DNA from: Prosthecobacter sp.
Lineage (GTDB): Bacteria; Verrucomicrobiota; Verrucomicrobiia; Verrucomicrobiales; Verrucomicrobiaceae
NCBI GenBank assembly: GCA_020216965.1
Contig: JAIWOJ010000072.1
Coordinates: forward strand, 1 to 8,150
Direction of reading: 5' to 3'
Length of the DNA: 8,150 nt
This document shows, one piece after another, positions 1 through 5,062 of the stretch. The notes below the pieces were generated by a model. It had not been told where the DNA came from, did no database searches, and was given only the letters and a program-made list of their open reading frames with translations. The position numbers and the translations under genes were made by a program. Each line of letters opens with the position of its first letter. Position 1 is the first letter of the stretch.

Positions 1-272
1 TCCCTGCGTGACCCGCCCACTTGCTCCTCATTTTTGACGGGCTATGGGATGGCTGTGAAATTTTAACTCAACGCCTCCGCGAGCTGGAGACGGCGGGCAT
101 CTTGCACCGCAGCAGTTTGCTCGAAGGAAGGGTAAAGGTGGTGGAATACTCTCTGACCGGCTGGGGAATGGAGGTGATGAAGCTCGTAAATCAACTGCAC
201 GAATGGGATCTGGGACACAAAGCACAGATCGCCCGTCATCCTGCCTCTGGCAGCAGGGTGAAGTCTTCCTGA
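1..272 (+). pseudogene. HxlR-family transcriptional regulator remnant, 3' part
   Basis: The stretch from about 60 to 210 reads ILTQRLRELETAGILHR, then VEYSLTGWG, then QLHEW. This is the recognition helix, wing and C-terminal helix of HxlR-type winged-helix repressors, which often sense quinones, aldehydes or disulfide stress. The part before it is damaged. The same frame has a TGA at 9-11. Reading VTRPL from frame 2 (9-23) into LLIFDGLWDG of frame 3 (from 24) would need a one-base correction. Between LWDG and ILTQ the roughly 17 residues that normally carry the RRFSEL...GIS segment are missing. The tail after HEW is longer than usual and ends at TGA 270-272, inside the loop of a hairpin. It converges on the doxX-like gene. 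A short functional protein from TTG 21 cannot be excluded, but a disabled copy fits better. The left edge of the window hides the true 5' end. Confidence 0.55.
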
Positions 273-287
273 CGAAAGACTTCACCC
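256..287. terminator. 12-bp hairpin between convergent HxlR remnant and doxX-like gene
   Basis: GGGTGAAGTCTT (256-267) is perfectly complementary to AAGACTTCACCC (276-287), with an 8-base loop that contains the HxlR stop codon. There is no T tract on either side, so this is a bidirectional-terminator-like or RNA-end-protecting hairpin rather than a canonical intrinsic terminator. An 11-base copy of the right arm, GACTTCACCCG, occurs again at 299-309, just after the doxX-like stop, and could pair with the same left arm. Confidence 0.5.
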
Positions 288-310
288 GCTTCGTGGCGGA
301 CTTCACCCGT

Positions 311-733
311 TCACTTCACCAGGCCGAGCCATGCTTTGCGCTCAGTGAAGAGGAGGAAGGCGGACAGGACGCCGATGACGAGGACGGGCGGATCGGTGAG
401 ACCGGTGCCTTTGGTGAGGAAAACATGGAAGGCGACGATGTTCACGATGATCGGCCCGAGCACCAGAAGTCCGATGTTACGAGTTTTTGGCAAGGCCACG
501 AGCAGGCCACCGAGGATCTCTAGCACCTTCACGAAGGCGAGGTAGCCCGTGGGGAACATCGCGGCCATGAAGAGCTTGTGCGGCGCATCGGCGGGCGATG
601 GATCGGCGGGCATTGGGATGAAGTTCAGGAAGAAGTTCGCGCCAAAGGTGATGAAGGCGAGACCGAGGAGGACGGAGGCGAGGGTGGGTGCGTGTTTCAT
701 GAGGATGGTGGTGTGTTGGAGTTGTGGAGTCAT
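311..733 (-). CDS. DoxX-like small integral membrane protein
   Basis: This 140-residue protein is nearly all hydrophobic. Helices are visible at about residues 15-33 (LASVLLGLAFITFGANFF), 58-80 (around the GYLAFVKVLEILGGLLVAL stretch), 87-105 and 115-130, which is the four-helix layout of the DoxX/DoxD-like superfamily. The helix-2 pattern FVKVLEILGGLLVALP is characteristic. It ends in a basic tail. Family members act in the cytoplasmic membrane in quinone or thiol redox and oxidative-stress systems, but the reaction of this one cannot be read from the sequence. An ATG at 733 lies 7 bases after the pirin stop; a longer start at 823 would overlap pirin and encode a low-complexity Pro/Ser/Lys stretch, so it is rejected. 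MKHAPT (ATG at 700) is an alternative. No Shine-Dalgarno is seen, and translation is probably coupled to pirin. Pirin-doxX pairing is a recurrent arrangement. Confidence 0.8.
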   Translation of the reverse strand: MTPQLQHTTILMKHAPTLASVLLGLAFITFGANFFLNFIPMPADPSPADAPHKLFMAAMFPTGYLAFVKVLEILGGLLVALPKTRNIGLLVLGPIIVNIVAFHVFLTKGTGLTDPPVLVIGVLSAFLLFTERKAWLGLVK

Positions 734-740
734 GGTGGGA

Positions 741-1529
741 TTAAGCGAGGTCGAAGAGGAGTGCTTCGGCGTCTTCGGAGGCGGTGAGGGTGAGCGTGCC
801 GGTGTCTTCGGTGGAGAAGGCATCGCCGGGATTCAGGGTGCTGCCGTGTGCGGTGACGCTGCCTTTGATGAGCTGGAACCATACACCACGGCCGGTTTTG
901 ACCTCGTGGGTAATGCTCTGGCCTTTGGGAAGGCGCACGCGGTAGATGTCGGCATCTTGATGAATGGTGGCGCTGCCTTCGCGGCCATCGGGCGAGATGA
1001 CGAGCACTTTCGGCTCGTTTTCCTTCGCCGGATCGGGGTGCCACTCGGTGTAGCACGGTGTGAGGCCGCGCTGACGGGGACGAATCCAGATTTGCAGAAG
1101 CGAGGCACCTTCGGTCTTTGAGGGATTGAATTCGCTGTGGGTCACGCCTCGACCGGCGCTCATAAGCTGGATCTGGCCGGGCTGCAGCGTGCGGCCATTT
1201 CCCATGCTGTCTTTGTGCGCCAGCGCACCCCACAGGATGTAGCTGAAGATCTCCATGTCCGAGTGCGGATGCGTCGGAAAGCCCGCGCCGGGAGCGATGA
1301 TGTCCTGATTGATCACACGCAGGCTGCGGAAGCCCATGTGCGCCGGATCATAGTAATCGGCGAAGGAAAAGGTGTGGTAGCTGTCGAGCCATCCGTGGTT
1401 GGCATGACCGCGTTCTTGGGATTTGCGTAGGATGAGTTTCATAGGGTGCGATTGCTTTGAAGACACACAGCCCACAACTGGCAGCGCGAGCGCTGTTTGG
1501 AGGATGAACTGGCGTCTTTCGGTTTTCAT
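741..1529 (-). CDS. Pirin-family cupin protein with predicted Tat/lipoprotein signal
   Basis: This is a bicupin of the YhhW/pirin family, a group that includes quercetin 2,3-dioxygenases. From the internal Met at 1442 the protein is 233 residues, the usual size of YhhW. The core begins KLILRKSQERGHANHGWLDS and continues with FSFADYYDPAHMGFR. The metal ligands are present (numbering from 1529): His87 and His89 in THPH, then His131 and Glu133 in THSE. The frame continues upstream to ATG 1529, adding 29 residues: MKTERRQFIL, a hydrophobic stretch and VVGC. Together these form a twin-arginine (ERRQF) signal with a lipobox at Cys21. I therefore prefer 1529, with GAGGAA 13 bases before it (long spacing). 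Still earlier in-frame Mets (1550, 1640) overlap the regulatory region or lysR and are rejected. If cytoplasmic, the start would be 1442. It is transcribed with the doxX-like gene and divergently from lysR. Confidence 0.85.
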   Translation of the reverse strand: MKTERRQFILQTALALPVVGCVSSKQSHPMKLILRKSQERGHANHGWLDSYHTFSFADYYDPAHMGFRSLRVINQDIIAPGAGFPTHPHSDMEIFSYILWGALAHKDSMGNGRTLQPGQIQLMSAGRGVTHSEFNPSKTEGASLLQIWIRPRQRGLTPCYTEWHPDPAKENEPKVLVISPDGREGSATIHQDADIYRVRLPKGQSITHEVKTGRGVWFQLIKGSVTAHGSTLNPGDAFSTEDTGTLTLTASEDAEALLFDLA

Positions 1530-1584
1530 GACGGCACGATCGTTCCTCATCGCTGCTCTTTCGGCCAATGCCGATACAGAAAGA

Positions 1585-1609
1585 AGTTCATGCCTTGCGG
1601 TAATGAACT
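1585..1609. promoter_or_regulatory. Candidate LysR-type operator (T-N11-A palindrome)
   Basis: AGTTCAT (1585-1591) and ATGAACT (1603-1609) form a perfect 7-bp inverted repeat separated by exactly 11 bases. The inner T1591-N11-A1603 matches the T-N11-A core of LysR-type binding sites. It lies 19 bases before the lysR start and about 56 bases before the pirin start, between the two divergent genes, where the autorepression/activation site of a LysR regulator is expected. Which protein binds is an inference. Confidence 0.6.
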
Positions 1610-1621
1610 GCGTGCCGCAAG
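1594..1621. promoter_or_regulatory. Second inverted repeat interlocked with the LysR-type palindrome
   Basis: CTTGCGG (1594-1600) and CCGCAAG (1615-1621) form a perfect 7-bp inverted repeat with a 14-base spacer. Its left arm sits inside the spacer of the AGTTCAT/ATGAACT palindrome and its right arm lies beyond it, 7 bases before the lysR ATG. It could be a second operator half-set or, in the lysR leader RNA, the second stem of an H-type pseudoknot. Confidence 0.4.
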
Positions 1622-1628
1622 ATGCGAG

Positions 1629-2528
1629 ATGGAATTCCATCAGTTACGATATTTCACTGCTGCGGCCGAGGATGCGAGTATTTCGCGGGCGGCTGAGAGG
1701 CTGCATGTTACGCAGCCGGCTCTTAGCCGTCAGATTGCAGCTCTTGAAGCGGAGCTCGGCGTGGCGTTGTTTGATCGTGTCAAAAAGCGCATTGTGCTAA
1801 CGGATGCTGGTCGTTTTTTCCTGCCAAAGGCACGCCAAATTATCTGCGATGCAGAAACCTCTATTCAGCAGCTTCGTGAGCAGTTCGGTGATGCGCCACG
1901 CACGCTACGTCTAGGCTTTCTATCGGTTTTTCTCGACGATTTGGTGACTCCAGTCATGCGAGAGTTTCGTCAGCGTCATCCAAAGGCCAGAGTGAGTCTT
2001 TTTGAGTTGCCGCCACGGGCTCAGCTCGACCGCTTGCGGAACCATGAATTAGATGCGGCCATCCTAGGTAACATCAAGGATGCTGACCGAGAGCTGTTTG
2101 CGGTGAGGAGACTTTCACAAAATAAGATGGGAGTGGTATTGCCTGAAGAACATCCCCTAGCGACAAAGAAAATGCTCAAACTTTCTGCGCTAGCCCTTGA
2201 GTCCTATATCTCGCTCAGCGACGCGGTTTTTCCTGGGCGGCGTGAGTTTTTGCGCAGCATTTGCCGTGCGGCTGGCTTTGAGCCGCAGATTGTTAGTGAA
2301 GTCGATTCACTCTCCCTCATGCTCGCGGGAGTCGCGTCGGGGGATGGGATCGCATTGATGCCGGAGCATGCGCGAAAGCTACCGCACACGGGCTGCGTTT
2401 TTGTGAAGTTGGCCGCTCCTGTGCCGACAGCCGATCTGTTCTTGCTTCAGCCAAAAGGCAAACCAAGTCTCGAAATGGCTTCTCTTGCGGAACTGATCGC
2501 TGAGAGAGCTAGGATCGTATCAGAATAA
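1629..2528 (+). CDS. LysR-type transcriptional regulator
   Basis: This 299-residue protein has the full usual LysR length. The N-terminal winged helix is canonical: MEFHQLRYF, the helix-turn-helix at about residues 18-37 (AAERLHVTQPALSRQI), then LEAELGVALFDR and LTDAG at 58-61. A linker helix follows, and the periplasmic-binding-like effector domain starts near LRLGFLS, with DAAILG and GDGIALMPEHA later. The look is that of the aromatic-compound responsive branch (CatR/BenM/HcaR-like), though the effector cannot be read. Upstream in-frame codons back to 1497 show no family similarity and run through the operator, so ATG 1629 is chosen. It is divergent from pirin, which makes pirin-doxX its likely target; E. 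coli has a comparable LysR-pirin neighbourhood (yhaJ-yhaK). Its base composition is lower in G+C than the pirin/doxX genes. Confidence 0.92.
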   Translation: MEFHQLRYFTAAAEDASISRAAERLHVTQPALSRQIAALEAELGVALFDRVKKRIVLTDAGRFFLPKARQIICDAETSIQQLREQFGDAPRTLRLGFLSVFLDDLVTPVMREFRQRHPKARVSLFELPPRAQLDRLRNHELDAAILGNIKDADRELFAVRRLSQNKMGVVLPEEHPLATKKMLKLSALALESYISLSDAVFPGRREFLRSICRAAGFEPQIVSEVDSLSLMLAGVASGDGIALMPEHARKLPHTGCVFVKLAAPVPTADLFLLQPKGKPSLEMASLAELIAERARIVSE

Positions 2529-2573
2529 ATCGGGCAAGGACTAGGGAATAATCACTTTAAGCTAGACCTGTTG

Positions 2574-2582
2574 TGGTATGAT
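2574..2582 (+). promoter_or_regulatory. Possible extended -10 element upstream of the COG2958-like gene
   Basis: TGGTATGAT fits an extended -10 (TGn followed by TATGAT, 5 of 6 to consensus). The -35 region is poor (CTTTAA at 2555-2560, 16 bases upstream). It would give a leader of about 130 bases before the ATG at 2719. The 2529-2718 gap holds no gene that I can see. Confidence 0.3.
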
Positions 2583-2653
2583 GCTCCCCTAATTCTGAAC
2601 TTTGAAGCCACGAACCAGACGCCAAAAGTGATAGATGAGTCTGACTTTCGATC

Positions 2654-2680
2654 TTGACCATGATGATTGGTCTCTAGCAT
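2654..2680 (+). promoter_or_regulatory. Weak promoter with internal palindrome before the COG2958-like gene
   Basis: TTGACC (2654-2659) and TAGCAT (2675-2680) resemble -35 and -10 boxes but with a short 15-base spacer. A GACCA-N7-TGGTC inverted repeat (2656-2672) overlaps the -35 and fills the spacer, the usual place for a repressor site. With a winged-helix protein encoded 39 bases downstream, self-repression is possible but speculative. Confidence 0.25.
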
Positions 2681-2718
2681 GTTGATAGGATTGTAATACC
2701 TGAGGCATACCGCAAGGA

Positions 2719-3675
2719 ATGAACTTACGCGAACAACTTCGAAACATTCTCCCTGAGATTCTTCCTCATGACCCTGAGGAAGCTATCAAGGGCACTGAGT
2801 TGATTCGACTGGTGCGTTTGCGTTTAGGAGATGATTACAGTGATGCGACACTGCGTTACCATTTTTCTATCTTATCCTATGATTCATCATCGCCTATCGC
2901 CAAGGTGGACCAAGGACAGGGTTATTATCAGCGGATCAAAAAATCTGTGCATGGTGGGGATGGTGGACGCCTACCCTTCGATGGGGTAGAGCTTGATGAA
3001 GATTATGCGCAAGCACGTCATCAGCGGCTGGCTGCGCTTTATGAAAAGATCTGCCTTCAGCGTGCCCAGTTCGCATTTTTATTGAATGCCGGGCTAGGAA
3101 CGACCACTGAGGTCAAAGGGCACTGGGACATTCCTGATCTTGTTACGGCACATTGGGACATTGAATCTGGTAGCGATGAAGGTTCCCCCCGTTTCGATTT
3201 CGGGATGATGCATCTTCGGCGTCATTTGGGGGGACCTGAGACCTGTCTTATCGGAGTAAAGTTGAAAACTGGACTGACGTTAGAAAACTGTGCGGCTGAG
3301 TTCTTTCAGGCTCTAAGTGCTACGCGCTGGACGCTGATGGGTGAGCTAGTGATTGCGGAACCCATGAATGATGAGGCACTCGTCGAGGCATTGCGCAGCT
3401 TGGGCCATCAATTTGGCTTAGGTATCATTAGTTTAGGCATTCAGATGGATCAGTTTGATGATTTGCCCAGTGCGCGTGAGTTGCGAGCCATGAGCATGGA
3501 TCAGTTTGAGCGTGTGCAGGAAAAGATGCGCCCTCAGCGGATTACGATAGCCAGTCCACGCCACCGAATCGATTGGCAGACTCTGTCTGCTTTGCGCAAA
3601 AAGCATGAGTCTGTCGCCAATATGGTTCGTTGGCTGAGCGATTGTTTAGAGCGTGGGCAGCCGGGCTTTGTCTAA
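2719..3675 (+). CDS. COG2958-like protein: winged-helix N-terminus plus PD-(D/E)XK-like C-terminal domain
   Basis: No specific function is recognised for this 318-residue soluble protein. Residues 1-73 look like a winged helix: three helices with ATLRYHFSILSYD as the likely recognition helix, then SPIAKVDQGQGYYQR as the wing. Residues 100-260 resemble the restriction-endonuclease-like domain of COG2958 proteins: an IPDLV strand with Pro139-Asp140, a strand LIGVKLKTGLT (177-187), the helix FFQALSATRW (195-204) with Gln197, then GELVIAE and FGLGIISLGI. In relatives I recall, the central strand reads F-E-x-K, whereas here the Glu position is Lys181, followed by Lys183, so nuclease activity is doubtful. 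It stands alone, with no methylase or other restriction partner, and converges on the methyltransferase gene with a 3-base gap. ATG 2719 follows GCAAGGA (AGGA 2 bases away, too close for an ideal site). Coding is certain; the family call is moderate. Confidence 0.75.
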   Translation: MNLREQLRNILPEILPHDPEEAIKGTELIRLVRLRLGDDYSDATLRYHFSILSYDSSSPIAKVDQGQGYYQRIKKSVHGGDGGRLPFDGVELDEDYAQARHQRLAALYEKICLQRAQFAFLLNAGLGTTTEVKGHWDIPDLVTAHWDIESGSDEGSPRFDFGMMHLRRHLGGPETCLIGVKLKTGLTLENCAAEFFQALSATRWTLMGELVIAEPMNDEALVEALRSLGHQFGLGIISLGIQMDQFDDLPSARELRAMSMDQFERVQEKMRPQRITIASPRHRIDWQTLSALRKKHESVANMVRWLSDCLERGQPGFV

Positions 3676-3678
3676 GTC

Positions 3679-4269
3679 CTAATGTGTTTCTTTGGCCTTT
3701 CGGCCAATATAGACGAAAGCAGGAGGTAAGTTGGCCCAGACCACACGGCTTGTCTCGACGCCGTGTAGGCGCTCATGTAGCAACTGACGAAAGCGTCTTC
3801 CACTAGGCAACTGGTGAAAACCAAGATATGCAAACGTGGCAAAACTGCCTCCTTGGCCTAGATGTGGTAGCACATTTTCGAGAATTGATTCTTGAAGGCT
3901 ACGCGGAAACGCCGTCCAAGGTAAGCCGCTCACCACGACATCAAACGGCGGCCTTCCACGAAGATAACTAGCGAAGTCAAATTCTTGAGCTCCAGCTACT
4001 TCAAAATTCATGCCGTGGAAGCGCTCTCTGAGTTGTTTGGCAAAGCCATCGTTTATCTCAATGCCCAAATACTCTGAGTGCTTGGGCAAGGAGTCCCGGA
4101 TGGCAGCTGTGAAGGCTCCTGTTCCAGGTCCAAGCTCTAAAACATGGTTAGCTTTCCATATCCCTGCGGCTTCCATCATCCGCTCCGCGAGTGCCGGGCT
4201 AGAAGGCGCTACCGCACCAACTGACTGCCAGTTGGTAAGAAATTCGCGAAAAAAGAGGCTGGCGGACAT
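3679..4269 (-). CDS. SAM-dependent methyltransferase, phospholipid N-methyltransferase (PmtA/COG3963) type
   Basis: This class I Rossmann methyltransferase has 196 residues, the usual length of the PmtA/COG3963 group. It opens with FFREFLTNWQSVGAVAPSS, matching the FL..W...VGAIAPSS start of that group. Motif I is VLELGPGTGAF (43-53), with Glu71 in LGIEIN ending strand 2 as the likely ribose ligand. VVVSGLPW (111-118) replaces the NPPY-type motif of rRNA/DNA methylases and, with the C-terminal VWANLPPAFVYIGRK (177-191), points to the lipid methyltransferase branch. The likely reaction is methylation of phosphatidylethanolamine at the membrane surface, but some homologues have other substrates. 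ATG 4269 is the first in frame with no Shine-Dalgarno. The LON-domain gene lies 74 bases upstream on the same strand and may share its transcript. The 3' end abuts the convergent COG2958-like gene. Confidence 0.8.
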   Translation of the reverse strand: MSASLFFREFLTNWQSVGAVAPSSPALAERMMEAAGIWKANHVLELGPGTGAFTAAIRDSLPKHSEYLGIEINDGFAKQLRERFHGMNFEVAGAQEFDFASYLRGRPPFDVVVSGLPWTAFPRSLQESILENVLPHLGQGGSFATFAYLGFHQLPSGRRFRQLLHERLHGVETSRVVWANLPPAFVYIGRKAKETH

Positions 4270-4343
4270 AAAAAGCGAGGCAGAGCGACAATAAACCTTG
4301 CTAGTCTTGTGGCAAGTTTCATCGCATGTGCAGAGTTCCGCTC

Positions 4344-4964
4344 TTAAGAGATGGAATTGAGTTCGCTTAAAGCTTCAAACAATGTCTCGTAACGACGTTC
4401 TAGGCTTTTCTCCATCAAAATCGTAACTGCGGCGGCGCTATCCCGCACAAAATGATAGCTGAGTATGTCGCAAGCTATTTCTGGGTTGTCGATACTAGCT
4501 AGCAGTTCTCTCAGTTTATGCATAGCCTCACCGCATTCATCGGAAACAGGAGGTAGCAGTGATATGGCGCGGTCTTTGAGTGCCTTCAATCCCGCTGGGG
4601 TGCTCTCAATCTTAGTCTCTAGTGGTTCAATGGTGGCGATACGGAATGGATTTTCTTGCACCCAGCCGGTGAATCGCACCCTGGATACTCCATAGAGCAT
4701 CACATGTGATGTGCCGTCCGGACGCTTTTTACTAGCGCGAATCAGGCCAGCGGTGGTGACGGGGAGTAGCTTGCCATCTACCTTGGTGCCCACCGCAAAC
4801 ATTCGGGTGCCATTTAAGGCGTGGTCAAGCATTTCACGATACCTTTGCTCAAAAATGTAAAGTGGCAGGTAGCAGCCCGGAAAATGGAAGCAATCCTCAA
4901 GCACGATCAAGCCGATCTGCGCGGGTAGGCTGATCTGCTGGTAGTTTGCATCTTGGGATAGCAT
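4344..4964 (-). CDS. Stand-alone LON (Lon N-terminal substrate-binding) domain protein
   Basis: This 206-residue protein corresponds to the N-terminal domain of Lon protease only (COG2802 type). Its PUA-like beta-barrel signature is FPGCYLPLYIFEQRYREML (28-46), followed by GTRMFAVG, TTAGLIRASKKRPDGTSHVMLYGVSRVRF and the FRIATIEPLE strand. A helical part (about 125-200) ends with the YHFVRDSAAAVTILMEKSLERRYETL bundle. There is no AAA+ or Ser-Lys protease region, and the frame ends cleanly, so it is a genuine single-domain family member rather than a truncated lon. Such proteins are thought to bind unfolded or specific protein substrates; no catalytic role is known. ATG 4964 lacks a Shine-Dalgarno, like most genes here. 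It is divergent from folP and upstream of the methyltransferase. Confidence 0.88.
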   Translation of the reverse strand: MLSQDANYQQISLPAQIGLIVLEDCFHFPGCYLPLYIFEQRYREMLDHALNGTRMFAVGTKVDGKLLPVTTAGLIRASKKRPDGTSHVMLYGVSRVRFTGWVQENPFRIATIEPLETKIESTPAGLKALKDRAISLLPPVSDECGEAMHKLRELLASIDNPEIACDILSYHFVRDSAAAVTILMEKSLERRYETLFEALSELNSIS

Positions 4965-5062
4965 AGTGTCCGATTGACAAAGACTCTACGAAATGACTCT
5001 GCGCACGGTGCCAATAAATCTAAAGGCTTGCGTTTCCATTCTTGGAAGCCCAGTTCCTTAAC
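4965..5062. promoter_or_regulatory. Divergent intergenic region between LON-domain gene and folP
   Basis: Both promoters must lie in these 98 bases unless folP is read from elsewhere. A perfect TTGACA sits at 4974-4979 on the + strand but nothing like TATAAT follows at 16-18 bases. A GACTCT direct repeat occurs at 4982-4987 and 4995-5000, 13 bases apart. I cannot assign promoter boxes with confidence. Confidence 0.3.

Noticed and set aside
28..306. 92-codon minus-strand frame opposite the HxlR remnant
   Set aside because: Its sequence is low-information Pro/Ser/Arg, whereas the + strand shows HxlR motifs.
549..1121. 190-codon open frame on the + strand
   Set aside because: It lies antisense to doxX and pirin, has a Gly/Glu/Arg-biased composition and no family resemblance, while the opposite strand encodes clear motifs.
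730..1233. 167-codon minus-strand frame rich in Arg, His and Pro
   Set aside because: This is an out-of-frame shadow of pirin in G+C-rich DNA.
1561..1574. TCGGC-CAAT-GCCGA hairpin in the lysR-pirin region
   Set aside because: It is a small 5-bp stem without flanking support, expected by chance in this region.
1530..1640. Upstream extension of pirin to ATG 1640 or 1550
   Set aside because: The 1640 extension would overlap the start of lysR and both cover regulatory or leader DNA; the signal peptide begins naturally at 1529.
4297..4316. CTTGC/GCAAG inverted repeat between the LON-domain and methyltransferase genes
   Set aside because: The stem has only 5 bp with a 10-base loop and no T tract, so it is too weak to call a terminator.
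4974..4979. Perfect TTGACA as the folP -35 box
   Set aside because: No acceptable -10 follows at 16-18 bases, so it may be chance.
5004..5022. Sigma-54-like TTGGCAC on the minus strand before the LON-domain gene
   Set aside because: The required GC at the -12 position is not at the right distance from GG.
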